From: an uncultured Pelagibacteraceae bacterium
GTDB taxonomy: Bacteria > Pseudomonadota > Alphaproteobacteria > Pelagibacterales > Pelagibacteraceae
Reading direction: 5' to 3'
NCBI GenBank assembly: GCA_902571955.1
Contig: CACGDZ010000001.1
Location: 184,877 to 248,876, forward strand
DNA: 64,000 nt
Positions 31,305 through 41,156 of this stretch are shown here, in pieces; position 1 is the first letter of the stretch, and every line of letters begins with the position of its first letter. The notes below the pieces were generated by a model. The model saw only the letters and a program-made list of their open reading frames with translations. It did not search any database and had not been told where the DNA came from. The position numbers and the translations under genes are program-made.

Positions 31305-31639
31305 TGAACACTATAATTAAGTTAAGTGATAACGCAGCTTTAAGAATAAAAGAGATAATGGCTAATGCTGAAAAAGATTCTATCGGTGTTAGAGTATCGG
31401 TGAAATCTGGTGGTTGCGCAGGGATGTCATACGTAATGGAGTACATAAAAGAGTTAAATCCTAATGATGAAGTTATAGAAGATAAGGGTGTGAAAGTATT
31501 CGTTGACTCAGCTGCTATTATGTATCTGCTTGGCACTGAAATGGATTACAAAAAAGAGGAATTATCTTCATCTTTTGTTTTTAATAATCCTAACGAAACT
31601 GAAAGATGTGGATGTGGAGAGTCATTTAAAGTTCAATAA
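31304..31639 (+). CDS. sufA: HesB/IscA-family A-type carrier
   Basis: VSVKSGGCAGMSYVMEY; C-terminal ERCGCGESF. Confidence 0.93.
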   Translation: MNTIIKLSDNAALRIKEIMANAEKDSIGVRVSVKSGGCAGMSYVMEYIKELNPNDEVIEDKGVKVFVDSAAIMYLLGTEMDYKKEELSSSFVFNNPNETERCGCGESFKVQ

Positions 31640-32676
31640 TGTTAAATATTTCTGAAGAGAGAAATATAAATTTTGAAAAATTTTTACACTATGCTCAAAA
31701 TATAGGTATTTATGTTAATAAACACCTTTGTATAAAAGAAGTTTCTAAAGGTAATAATGGTATATTTTCAAATAATGACATTCATAAAAATGAACTTTTA
31801 ATTAAATTACCTAAAAGTTTCTTAATTCCAAAGAGTATTTTCACTAATTATATCATTGAGCAGGAAATTGAATATCCTGATATGAAATTTCTTGATAATT
31901 ATTTTTCTAGTATTCCAAGTTATGAATATTTTAAAAAAAATAGTATTTACCTTCTTGATCAAGAAAAAAAAAATAAAATACTAAATTTTTTTGTAGAACT
32001 ATCTCCATCTAGAAGAAAAATTGATAAATTGTTTTCAAGTTTTGATAAATTAAATGATTTAGAAAAATACATCTCTTTAATTTTCAAAACACGAGCTTTC
32101 AATTTTGAAAACAATCAATATCTTTGTCCAATTATTGATTTGGTGAATTATAAATATCAAACACCTAAAGTTCTTTATAACAAAGAAGGGATGCATTTCA
32201 AAAACAACACCACTTTAACAAAATATGAACAATTTTATCATGGGTATGAAAATCAAAGTAATATAATATTTTTTTTCTTAAATTATAATTTTTTACCAAA
32301 TAATTTTAATAGAGTTTCAATACCTTCTAATTTTTTTTCTTTAAATATTCCCCAAAATAAAAAAGATTTAGTTGACGAACATTACTGGATCATAAGTAAT
32401 GGAAAACTCTCAAATAAAAAAAGAATTGTCTTTGATAATTTAACAATTCCTGTAGATTTTAAATTAGAAATAAATAAATTAATTCCAAATAGTTCAATAG
32501 TTAATAAAATTTTGATATCAATTTTAGAGATGCTTAAAAATGAAATAAAGTATCAAGATGTTATTAAATTTCTAAATAAAGATAGCGATCAAAATCACAT
32601 TCATAATTTCGTTAAATCTTTAGAAATTAACTACTTAAATATACAAGCCCTGATTGATAATTTAAGCAAAAGTTGA
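31639..32676 (+). CDS. SET-domain protein of RLSMT/SETD-like architecture (putative protein-lysine methyltransferase)
   Basis: KGNNGIFSNNDIHKNELLIKLPKSFLIP; IFKTRAFNFENNQYLCPIIDLVNY; EQFYHGYENQSNIIFFFLNYNFLPNN, plus C-terminal helical region; start overlaps sufA stop (TAATG). Confidence 0.65.
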   Translation: MLNISEERNINFEKFLHYAQNIGIYVNKHLCIKEVSKGNNGIFSNNDIHKNELLIKLPKSFLIPKSIFTNYIIEQEIEYPDMKFLDNYFSSIPSYEYFKKNSIYLLDQEKKNKILNFFVELSPSRRKIDKLFSSFDKLNDLEKYISLIFKTRAFNFENNQYLCPIIDLVNYKYQTPKVLYNKEGMHFKNNTTLTKYEQFYHGYENQSNIIFFFLNYNFLPNNFNRVSIPSNFFSLNIPQNKKDLVDEHYWIISNGKLSNKKRIVFDNLTIPVDFKLEINKLIPNSSIVNKILISILEMLKNEIKYQDVIKFLNKDSDQNHIHNFVKSLEINYLNIQALIDNLSKS

Positions 32677-32706
32677 TATTAGATATTAATTTTTTTCATA
32701 TCTGTA

Positions 32707-32735
32707 TTGCAAGATATGCATACCTGTGATATAGA
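32707..32735 (+). promoter_or_regulatory. Predicted sigma70-type promoter for the 56-aa ORF
   Basis: TTGCAA (32707-32712), 17-nt spacer, TATAGA (32730-32735); predicted +1 near the ATG at 32742. Confidence 0.45.
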
Positions 32736-32741
32736 TTCTTT

Positions 32742-32912
32742 ATGAACAAATTTGAATTTAAAAATCTTGTTAAAAACCTCAAACACTCATTAAAGGAAAA
32801 GAAATTTTTCAAAGAGCTACGTAAAGAAGTAGAAATTGGTGCTAACGGCACACAAGATTACGTGGTCAAAAAAGGTGTTAACAAAGATTCAATTGCTACA
32901 ACTAGACAGTAG
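32742..32912 (+). CDS. Small ORF (56 aa), unknown function; below the ORF-track cutoff
   Basis: MNKFEFKNLVKNLKHSLKEKKFFKELRKEVEIGANGTQDYVVKKGVNKDSIATTRQ; preceded by TTGCAA-N17-TATAGA; ends 5 nt before the glnA stop. Confidence 0.55.
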   Translation: MNKFEFKNLVKNLKHSLKEKKFFKELRKEVEIGANGTQDYVVKKGVNKDSIATTRQ

Positions 32913-32917
32913 TTTTA

Positions 32918-34324
32918 TTAGCAACTGTAATACATCTCAAACTCAACAGGATGAGGTGCATGTTCAAACTTATGTATTTCCTCAAACTTCAAAGCAATAT
33001 AGGCATCGATTTGGTCATCAGTAAATACACCACCTTGAGTTAGGAACTCTCTATCTTTATCTAAATTTTCCATTGCTTCTCTTAATGATCCACAAACTGT
33101 TGGAATAGACTTTACCTCTTCTGGTGGTAGTTCATATAAATCTTTATCAAATGATTCTCCAGGATGAATTTTATTTTTAATTCCATCTAATCCAGCCATT
33201 AACATTGCAGCAAAGGTTAAATAAGGATTTCCTGAAGCATCAGGGAATCTTATTTCACATCTTGCACCTTTTTTACTTAATGTAATTGGAATTCTACAAG
33301 ATGCTGATCTATTTCTTGCTGAGTAAGCTAGTAAAACTGGAGCTTCAAAACCAGGAATTAATCTCTTATAGCTATTAGTAGTTGCATTTGAAAATGCGTT
33401 AATTGCTTTTGCGTGTTTTAAAATTCCACCAATATAATGTAATGCAGTTTCAGACAACCCTGCATAAGCATCACCAGAAAATACAGGTGTATCACCTTTC
33501 CATATTGATTGGTGAGTATGCATTCCTGAACCATTATCACCTGCAACTGGTTTGGGCATAAACGTTGCTGTTTTTCCAAATGAATGAGTTACCATTTGAA
33601 CCACATATTTATATAATTGCACATTATCTGCTTGATCAACCAAAGTTCCAAAATACATTCCTAATTCATGTTGACTAGGTGCTACTTCATGGTGATGTTT
33701 TTCAACTTTAATACCAACTTCTTTTAAATTTTTTAAATATTCACTTCTCATATCTTGTTCACTATCTACAGGTGGAACTGGAAAGTATCCTCCTTTTACA
33801 CCAGGTCTATGACCCATGTTTCCGCTTTCATATTCTTTCCCAGAGTTATATGGACCTTCTTTACTATCTAGTACAAATCCACATTCATTCATATCGTTTT
33901 TAATTCTTACATCGTCAAATACAAAAAACTCAGGCTCTGGACCAAAGAATGCCTTATCACCAATTCCAGAAGTTTTTAAATATTCCTCTGCTTTTTTTGC
34001 TATACCTCTTGGATCTCTTTCATACGGTGTTTTTTTTATAGCATCAAGGATATCACAAAACAAAACTACGGTATTATGAGACGTAAATGGATCCATAAAC
34101 ATTCTTGAAGTATCTGGTTTTAAAATCATGTCAGATTCATTAATTGCTTTCCATCCTGCAATAGAAGATCCATCAAAAAACACACCTTCATTTAACATAC
34201 CCTCATCAACCACTGTTGAGTCCATAGTTAAATGCTGAAGTTTCCCTCTCGGATCTGTAAATCTAAGATCTACAAATTCTGCATCTTTTTCTTTGATATA
34301 CTTTAATACATTTGCTGCGCTCAT
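32918..34324 (-). CDS. glnA: Glutamine synthetase type I
   Basis: [46 protein letters not shown] adenylylation-site region. Confidence 0.97.
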   Translation of the reverse strand: MSAANVLKYIKEKDAEFVDLRFTDPRGKLQHLTMDSTVVDEGMLNEGVFFDGSSIAGWKAINESDMILKPDTSRMFMDPFTSHNTVVLFCDILDAIKKTPYERDPRGIAKKAEEYLKTSGIGDKAFFGPEPEFFVFDDVRIKNDMNECGFVLDSKEGPYNSGKEYESGNMGHRPGVKGGYFPVPPVDSEQDMRSEYLKNLKEVGIKVEKHHHEVAPSQHELGMYFGTLVDQADNVQLYKYVVQMVTHSFGKTATFMPKPVAGDNGSGMHTHQSIWKGDTPVFSGDAYAGLSETALHYIGGILKHAKAINAFSNATTNSYKRLIPGFEAPVLLAYSARNRSASCRIPITLSKKGARCEIRFPDASGNPYLTFAAMLMAGLDGIKNKIHPGESFDKDLYELPPEEVKSIPTVCGSLREAMENLDKDREFLTQGGVFTDDQIDAYIALKFEEIHKFEHAPHPVEFEMYYSC

Positions 34325-34461
34325 TTTGTCTCCTAAGTAATTTTGATTGGCTTAATTAACAAAAAAAAACATTAAAATATTGCTTATTTAATAAATAACA
34401 CCTATGCAATTTTCACATAAGTAGTGTAATTAGTCACTAAAATAATAAATAAATTTAAATT

Positions 34462-34944
34462 GTGAATTCAATACTTAATAAAGAGCCAGTTATAAGAGCG
34501 AAAAAATCACTAAAACAATTTAATTCAGACATAAAAGTAATTGTTTTAGATCAAACTGCTAGAACAGCCAATGATGCAGCTACAGCTTTAGGTTGCAAAG
34601 TAGGAGCGATTGTTAAAAGCTTACTTTTTAAAGCAGGGGATAGTTTTATTTTATGTTTAGTTTCAGGCGATAAAAGATGTTCATTAAAAAAATTAAAAAA
34701 AATTTTAAATGAAAAAAATATTTCAATGGCTAGTCCAGAAGATGTAAAGAAAGTTACTGGATATACAATTGGTGGAGTGTCTCCAACAGGACATTTAACA
34801 CAAATAAAAATTTTTACTGATGAAACCTTAAATAGGTTTTTCTCAATTTTTGCAGCAGCGGGTCATCCTAATGCAGTTTTTGAAATAAATTTTGAAAATT
34901 TAATAGCATTAACTTCTAGTGAAATAAAAGATTTGACAGAATGA
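34462..34944 (+). CDS. YbaK/EbsC-type aminoacyl-tRNA deacylase family
   Basis: AATALGCKVGAIVKSLLFKAGD; TGYTIGGVSPTGH. Confidence 0.85.
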   Translation: MNSILNKEPVIRAKKSLKQFNSDIKVIVLDQTARTANDAATALGCKVGAIVKSLLFKAGDSFILCLVSGDKRCSLKKLKKILNEKNISMASPEDVKKVTGYTIGGVSPTGHLTQIKIFTDETLNRFFSIFAAAGHPNAVFEINFENLIALTSSEIKDLTE

Positions 34945-35828
34945 GACAGCCAAAATTAATTGACTATTTTTTATTAACAATATTGTCTCTTATATGGGCA
35001 TCAGCATTTTTTAATATTAAAATAGCAACTTATTCTTTTGGTCCAGTTACAATTGCTTTCCTAAGAGTATTATTTGGCGCAATTCCAGTTTTGCTTCTGT
35101 GTTATTTTAAAAATATTAAAATTGAAGCTTTTTCAAATGATTGGCACTTGTTTGCAATGATTGGATTTATTAATTTAGTAGTACCATTTTTTTTAATCGC
35201 TTACGGTGTTCAATCTGTTCAAAGTAATTTAGCAGCTATATTGATGTCAACTACTCCTTTAAGTTCCACAATATTAGCTCATTTCTATACAAAAAATGAA
35301 AAATTCAATTTAATTAAGACAATTGGAATTTTGATTGGTTTTTCTGGGATAGTATTCCTATTTTCTGATAACCTTTTAATAGATAAAAATAATTTTATTT
35401 CAGCTTTAATGATATTACTTGGATCAACTTGTTATGTTGTAGGTGGAGTGCTTACATTAAAAATAAGTAAGAAAAAAAATGAAAATGTGACTGGATCTAT
35501 TTTAATTTGGTCAATAATTATCTTAGCACCATTAACATTTTTAATTGAACAGCCATTTCAAACTATACCAAGAACAGACTCACTTATATCAGTTATTTAT
35601 TTAGGAATTGTTCCCACAGGTTTTGCCTGGTTATTACGTTTTAGAATTCTGACTACTAATGGATTAATTTTTCAATCTCAAGTTTCTTATTTAATACCAA
35701 TATTTGGAACAATCTTAGGATATATTTTCTTGAAAGAATTAATAACCACAAAAGTTTTAGTTTCTTTAATCGCGGTTTGTATTGGTATTTACTTTGTTAA
35801 AAAAGGTGGAAACCAAAAATTTATATAA
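34941..35828 (+). CDS. EamA/DMT family permease
   Basis: Ten-TM EamA repeat topology; LLSLIWASAFFNIKIA. Confidence 0.9.
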   Translation: MRQPKLIDYFLLTILSLIWASAFFNIKIATYSFGPVTIAFLRVLFGAIPVLLLCYFKNIKIEAFSNDWHLFAMIGFINLVVPFFLIAYGVQSVQSNLAAILMSTTPLSSTILAHFYTKNEKFNLIKTIGILIGFSGIVFLFSDNLLIDKNNFISALMILLGSTCYVVGGVLTLKISKKKNENVTGSILIWSIIILAPLTFLIEQPFQTIPRTDSLISVIYLGIVPTGFAWLLRFRILTTNGLIFQSQVSYLIPIFGTILGYIFLKELITTKVLVSLIAVCIGIYFVKKGGNQKFI

Positions 35829-36567
35829 ATATTCTAATCCCCATTCTTGTAGCAACAAAAATTACTAACAAAGACGTTAACAAAGCAAGGGTTTTATTAG
35901 ATAACAATTTTATATTTAAAAAACTACCAATTTGTCCACCAATTAATACTACAAGAAAAAGAGGCCAATATTCTAAAAATTTGTATAAAACGATGTCTTT
36001 AGTTAATTGTCCTGCTACACCAAAAATTGAGTTGATCAATATGAATATAGATGCGGTACTTGTTACATGTTTTGGATATCCAGCTTTAAGAATAAATAGA
36101 ATTGGACTTAAAAATATCCCACCACCTATTCCTACTAACCCAGATATAAATCCAATAGCTGAACCAATAAAAATTGAAATAACTTTTGAAACAGGTCTAA
36201 TTAAAATCTGATCTTTATTGAAGGATTTACTCTCTAATAATAAAAAAATTCCTGCTATTAATAAAATTAAGAAAAGCAAAATCTCAAACAAATCTTTATC
36301 AATTGAAATAGAGGCTCCAAAAAAAGCAAAAGGTACAGATCCAATTAAATAAGGTGTTAGTAAATCTAGATTGATATTTTTTGTTCTTATAAAATTAATT
36401 GAATTACCAGTTACAACAATAATATTACAAATTAACGCTATAATTGGAAAAATATAAAAAGGTACATCCCAAATTAACATCAAAGCTAGGTAAGTAGATC
36501 CACCCCCAAAACCAATACTAGAATATAATATTGCAGTTATAAAAAAAAATATTGTAAGTATAATCAT
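35821..36567 (-). CDS. TauE/SafE family permease
   Basis: GFGGGSTYLALMLI; GLVGIGGGIFLSPILF. Confidence 0.9.
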   Translation of the reverse strand: MIILTIFFFITAILYSSIGFGGGSTYLALMLIWDVPFYIFPIIALICNIIVVTGNSINFIRTKNINLDLLTPYLIGSVPFAFFGASISIDKDLFEILLFLILLIAGIFLLLESKSFNKDQILIRPVSKVISIFIGSAIGFISGLVGIGGGIFLSPILFILKAGYPKHVTSTASIFILINSIFGVAGQLTKDIVLYKFLEYWPLFLVVLIGGQIGSFLNIKLLSNKTLALLTSLLVIFVATRMGIRIFI

Positions 36568-36580
36568 CTAGAATTTAATT

Positions 36581-37081
36581 ATGATTGTAAATATAGCTTT
36601 ATTAACTGTAACAGATACCAGGACAATTGATAACGATAAATCAGGCGCTATCCTAGTAAATAAAATTGCTGAAGCTAATCATAAATTAATTGAGAGAAAA
36701 ATTTGTAAGGATAATAAAGAGGATATCGTCTCAATCTTAAAAGATTGGATTAATAAAAGAGATATAGATGTAATTATTACAACTGGGGGAACAGGTTTAA
36801 CCGGAAGAGACATTACACCAGAGGCAATTGAAGAAATAGCTGATAAACATATACCTGGATTTGGAGAGGTTTTTAGGACAATTAGTTTAAAATCAATTGG
36901 AACCTCATCTATACAATCAAGAGCTTGTGCAGTCTTATCAAATGGTAAATATATTTTTGCACTACCTGGATCATCTGGTGGCGTAACAGATGCGTGGGAT
37001 CAAATTTTAAAGTATCAATTGGATATTAATCACAAACCATGTAATTTTGTCGAATTATTTCCTAGACTAAAAGAAAAATAA
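36581..37081 (+). CDS. moaB: Molybdenum cofactor biosynthesis protein MoaB/MogA family
   Basis: TVTDTRTIDNDKSG; TTGGTGLTGRDITPEA; ALPGSSGGVTDAWD. Confidence 0.92.
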   Translation: MIVNIALLTVTDTRTIDNDKSGAILVNKIAEANHKLIERKICKDNKEDIVSILKDWINKRDIDVIITTGGTGLTGRDITPEAIEEIADKHIPGFGEVFRTISLKSIGTSSIQSRACAVLSNGKYIFALPGSSGGVTDAWDQILKYQLDINHKPCNFVELFPRLKEK

Positions 37082-37327
37082 TTATTTTTGATATTTTTCT
37101 TTCCATTCAGAATACGGCATTCCATATATGTGTTTTCTTGCATCAGGGTCTGTTATTTCGATTCCCTTTTTTTCTGCTTCTTCTCTATACCATCTAGATA
37201 AACAGTTTCTGCAAAAACCAGCTAAATTCATTAGATCGATATTTTGAACATCTTTTCTTTCATCTAAATGACTAATCAATCTTTCAAGAGTAGCTGATTG
37301 AATTTCTTTTTTCAAATTTTCATCCAT
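37082..37327 (-). CDS. DUF1244 family protein
   Basis: NLAGFCRNCLSRWYREEAEKKG...YGMPYSEWKEKYQ. Confidence 0.9.
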   Translation of the reverse strand: MDENLKKEIQSATLERLISHLDERKDVQNIDLMNLAGFCRNCLSRWYREEAEKKGIEITDPDARKHIYGMPYSEWKEKYQK

Positions 37328-37904
37328 AATTTATATTCCTATTTTTAATTTTAATTCTTAAAGCCAACAAAACAAGTATAATTATTAGATAAACTAAAGG
37401 TCTAAAAAAAATGGTTTTTGATAACCATATATAATGAAGAGATCCAAAAATTGCGATTACATAAATTAATCTATGTAATTTTTTCCATTTATTTTTAAGT
37501 AAAAAAATCATTTTTTGAGAAGAAGTTATAGCTAAAGGAAGCAAAAGTAACCATGCTGCAAACCCAATGAATATATATTTCTTTTTTACAACGTCATCTA
37601 ATATAGGAGACCAATTAAATCTATAATCTAAACCAACATAAGTTAACAAATGAAGTGTTGCATAAAAAAAAACAAAAAGACCCAACGTTCTTCTGAAACT
37701 TATCCATTCAGATAATTTTGTAAATCTTTTGAGTGGACTCATCGATAGTGTTAAGCAAATAAAAATTAAAGTCCACTCACCCGTAAAATGAGTAATTTCT
37801 TTTACTGGTTCAGGACCAAGTTTATTTAGAAAAATTTTGTATAAAATTAATAAAAATGGAATTGTACTTAAAATAAATACACCTGGTTTTAAATATTTTT
37901 TCAT
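37320..37904 (-). CDS. msrQ: MsrQ haem-binding membrane subunit (YedZ)
   Basis: Ferric-reductase-like TM protein immediately downstream of msrP. Confidence 0.9.
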   Translation of the reverse strand: MKKYLKPGVFILSTIPFLLILYKIFLNKLGPEPVKEITHFTGEWTLIFICLTLSMSPLKRFTKLSEWISFRRTLGLFVFFYATLHLLTYVGLDYRFNWSPILDDVVKKKYIFIGFAAWLLLLPLAITSSQKMIFLLKNKWKKLHRLIYVIAIFGSLHYIWLSKTIFFRPLVYLIIILVLLALRIKIKNRNINYG

Positions 37905-38809
37905 TAAAAATATTTTTTAAGATCCATACCAGTGTATAAGCTTGCAACTTCATCCCCATAGCCATTGAACATTAGTGTTTTTACTCTTGGCGCCCAAAGC
38001 CCCTCGCCAATTATTCTTTCAGTTGCTTGTGACCATCTTGGATGATTAACATTAGGATTAACATTAGAGTAAAATCCATATTCCCTAGGTGAAGCCCACA
38101 TCCATGAAGAAGTAGGCATGTTTTGGACAAATTTAATTTTAACAATTGCTTTTGCGCTTTTAAAACCATATTTCCAAGGAATAAAAATTCTTAATGGTGC
38201 TCCATTTTGATTTGGAAGTTTTTTTCCATATAAACCCGTAACTACAGTGGTTAAAGGATGCATTGCTTCATCAATTCTTAAACCTTCATTGTATGGCCAG
38301 TTTAATACAGGGTATCTTTGACCTTTCATTTGTGCAGGATCGTATACACTTTCAAATTCAATAAATTTTGCTTTATTAGTTGGATTAACTTTTGATAGCA
38401 ATTCACTTAAAGAAAAACCCATCCAAGGAATTACCATTGACCAACCCTCAACGCATCTTAATCGATATATTCTTTCTTCAGAAACAAACATTTCTGAGAT
38501 CTCTTCCATAGATAATTTAATAGGTTTTTCTACTTCCCCTTCAATACTAATTTCCCATGGTGTAGTTTTAAATGTTTTAGAATTTCTATAAGGGTCACTC
38601 TTTGATGTTCCAAACTCATAATAATTATTGTATGTCGTTATGTCTTTATAACTAGTTAATTTATCTCTCTCACTTGCTATAGAATGGTTTGCAAACGGAA
38701 TAGTTGATATTGCAAGAGAACTTGCTCCTAATCCAATAGATTTAACAAATGATCTTCTATTTTTATAAATTTTTTCAGGAGTGATTTCTGAGTATTTAAT
38801 ATTTTTCAT
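37904..38809 (-). CDS. msrP: MsrP molybdopterin-dependent catalytic subunit (YedY)
   Basis: Twin-arginine KNRRSFVKSIG leader; RLRCVEGWSMVIPWMG molybdenum-binding Cys region. Confidence 0.94.
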   Translation of the reverse strand: MKNIKYSEITPEKIYKNRRSFVKSIGLGASSLAISTIPFANHSIASERDKLTSYKDITTYNNYYEFGTSKSDPYRNSKTFKTTPWEISIEGEVEKPIKLSMEEISEMFVSEERIYRLRCVEGWSMVIPWMGFSLSELLSKVNPTNKAKFIEFESVYDPAQMKGQRYPVLNWPYNEGLRIDEAMHPLTTVVTGLYGKKLPNQNGAPLRIFIPWKYGFKSAKAIVKIKFVQNMPTSSWMWASPREYGFYSNVNPNVNHPRWSQATERIIGEGLWAPRVKTLMFNGYGDEVASLYTGMDLKKYF

Positions 38810-39248
38810 GAATTATGGGGTTGCCTTTTAACCAATCACTTTGATTGTCTGTGTAGTGTTCTTTTTTCCATATAGGAGATCTTTTTTTTATTTCTTCTAT
38901 AATATATCTAGATAATACATATGCTTGATCTCTGTGTTTGCAAGCAACAGCAATTATAATACTCATTTCTCCAAGATTTAAATATCCTTTTGCGTGCTCT
39001 ATAAAAACAGCTTTATCCTGAATTTTAAGTTTTTCATCTGCCTCCTTATATATTTCCTCAAAACTTTTTATTACAAGCTCATCATGACTGTCGTAGGTAA
39101 TACCAATTACACTTTTGTTATTATTTAGATTTCTTACTGTACCTGTAAAAAATATTGATGCCCCAAATTCAACAGAAGATATAAATTTTTCTGCATCATT
39201 TATTGAAAGTTTTTTATCTTTACTATCTACAATTTTTGTATGAAGCAT
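38796..39248 (-). CDS. moaE: Molybdopterin synthase catalytic subunit
   Basis: GASIFFTGTVRNLN; ACKHRDQAY; SPIWKKEHY. Confidence 0.94.
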   Translation of the reverse strand: MLHTKIVDSKDKKLSINDAEKFISSVEFGASIFFTGTVRNLNNNKSVIGITYDSHDELVIKSFEEIYKEADEKLKIQDKAVFIEHAKGYLNLGEMSIIIAVACKHRDQAYVLSRYIIEEIKKRSPIWKKEHYTDNQSDWLKGNPIIHEKY

Positions 39249-39517
39249 TAACCTCCTCCTATAGGAGGTATGATACCGATTTTTTCGTTATTTGTTATTT
39301 TATAATTGTCGCTAACAATATTATTTCTCTCTGAACAAAAAGCTGAAGAATTGACAATTTTTTTGTAGTTTTCATTACCATTAAATTTTTCATCTAAATA
39401 TTGAATTATTTTTTTTCTAATATCCTTTATTGTTGATTTTTGCTCTAAATCTAATTCTAATAAATTTTGTTCACTAAAATCTCTTGTAGCACCAAATAAC
39501 TCAATTTTTACTTTCAT
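39248..39517 (-). CDS. moaD: Molybdopterin synthase sulfur carrier subunit
   Basis: Small ubiquitin-like fold ending IPPIGGG, beside moaE. Confidence 0.9.
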   Translation of the reverse strand: MKVKIELFGATRDFSEQNLLELDLEQKSTIKDIRKKIIQYLDEKFNGNENYKKIVNSSAFCSERNNIVSDNYKITNNEKIGIIPPIGGG

Positions 39518-39524
39518 TATATTT

Positions 39525-40079
39525 TTAAAATAAATCTACTAAAAAATTTGGAAGACCATCAGGGTTTTTCCACAACCCATTTTTTCCACCTTCTTTGATC
39601 AATAGTTTTACATTATCTATCTTGAGGTGTGGATTAATTATTTTACTTAAATCATAAATTGTGATTAGAGCAGCATTAACACCCATGATTGCTTCCATTT
39701 CTACCCCAGTTTTTGCATGTGTTGAAACTACACAAAAAACTTCTAGAGATTTATCTTCCTCGTTCATGATAATTTTTGTTGCGGTATGGTCAATTGTTAA
39801 AGGATGGCAAAGTGGAATTAATTCACTTGTTTTTTTTACACCTAAAACTGCAGAGACTTCCGCTAAGGTTATTGGATCACCTTTTGGCATTTCTTTATTT
39901 TTTATTAGCTCAAAAACATCATTACCAACATAAATTTTTCCACAAGCTAAAGCTCTTCTAAATGTCTCTTTTTTTTCTGAAACATCAATCATTTTAAAAG
40001 AATTTTTTTTAAAAACTTCCTTTACCCAATCTTTTAAATCATTATCACTAACAATTTTTAAATTCTTCATTTTATCCAC
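39525..40079 (-). CDS. moaC: Cyclic pyranopterin monophosphate synthase
   Basis: LIPLCHPLTID; TGVEMEAIMGVNAALITIYDL. Confidence 0.96.
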   Translation of the reverse strand: MDKMKNLKIVSDNDLKDWVKEVFKKNSFKMIDVSEKKETFRRALACGKIYVGNDVFELIKNKEMPKGDPITLAEVSAVLGVKKTSELIPLCHPLTIDHTATKIIMNEEDKSLEVFCVVSTHAKTGVEMEAIMGVNAALITIYDLSKIINPHLKIDNVKLLIKEGGKNGLWKNPDGLPNFLVDLF

Positions 40080-41064
40080 CAGTAGTTGATAAATTTTGAG
40101 TTAAACCAGTTTCACCAAGTTCTAAGTAGTGAGATTCTTTTTTAAATTTCATTTGTCCCATTAAAAGATCTTGCAATTCCTCTATTTGATCATCCTTTTG
40201 TAATAAATGTCTTATACTTATTCCAGTATTGCCAAAAAGACACAATCTTAAATCTCCTCTTGATGTAATTCTTAATCGATTACAACTTCTACAAAAGTCT
40301 TTAGAGTAGGGTGCTATAATTCCAAATTTCCCTTTGTATTCTGGATTAATATAATTTATTGATGGTCCTGCATCTTTACCTAAGGTTTGATAAATCCAAT
40401 TTTTTTTATTTAGATATTCTTTAAAAATTTTGGAGGATACATGGTATTTTTTAAAATAATCTAAGTTGTCTCCTGTTTGCATTAATTCTATATATCTTAA
40501 ACTAACTTTGTTCTTTTTTATAAATTCTGCCCAATTTTCAAAATCTTTATATGATGAATTTATACCATTCAAAAGCACTGCATTAATTTTAATATTTTCA
40601 AAATATAAATCTTGAAGATTTTTAATTCCTTTTAAAATCTCTGGTAGTCGATCGTGACCTGTAACATTTTTAAATGTATTTCTATCTAGGCTATCAATAC
40701 TAATATTAATACCATTTAACCCACAATCCACCATCATCTTTGCTTTTTGATCTAAATGATAACCGTTTGTAGTAATTACAACTTTTTTTATTCCAGCTTC
40801 ATTTTTTAATATCTTGATTATATCAAAAAAATCTTTTCTTACAGTCGGTTCTCCTCCAGTAAGTCTAATTTTGCACACACCTAATTTTGAAAAAACTTTT
40901 GCTAGACGTTTTATTTCTTCTAAGTGAAGAAATTTTCTATTGTCACTCTTATCAATTTGATAACCATTAGGTAAACAATATCCACATTTAAAGTTACACA
41001 CATCAGTGATTGAAAGCCTTATATATGGAAAGGTCCTACCAAACTCATCTCTTAATATTTTCAT
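40072..41064 (-). CDS. moaA: GTP 3',8-cyclase
   Basis: Radical SAM CNFKCGYC; IRLTGGEPTVRKD; C-terminal CRSCNRLR and GG terminus. Confidence 0.96.
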   Translation of the reverse strand: MKILRDEFGRTFPYIRLSITDVCNFKCGYCLPNGYQIDKSDNRKFLHLEEIKRLAKVFSKLGVCKIRLTGGEPTVRKDFFDIIKILKNEAGIKKVVITTNGYHLDQKAKMMVDCGLNGINISIDSLDRNTFKNVTGHDRLPEILKGIKNLQDLYFENIKINAVLLNGINSSYKDFENWAEFIKKNKVSLRYIELMQTGDNLDYFKKYHVSSKIFKEYLNKKNWIYQTLGKDAGPSINYINPEYKGKFGIIAPYSKDFCRSCNRLRITSRGDLRLCLFGNTGISIRHLLQKDDQIEELQDLLMGQMKFKKESHYLELGETGLTQNLSTTGG

Positions 41065-41156
41065 TTAAGTTAAGGATATCATAATTAATAAAATTAATCA
41101 TGATTGAATTAAATTAAAAATTATGAATAAATACTAAAAAACAATATTAACTCAAT

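Noticed and set aside
32697-32718. CATATC-N10-GATATG inverted repeat considered as a terminator
   Set aside because: No downstream T-tract on either strand, and it overlaps the better-supported promoter of the 56-aa ORF
39776-39961. 61-aa plus-strand ORF (and overlapping 90-aa ORF)
   Set aside because: Antisense to moaC, which has clear motifs
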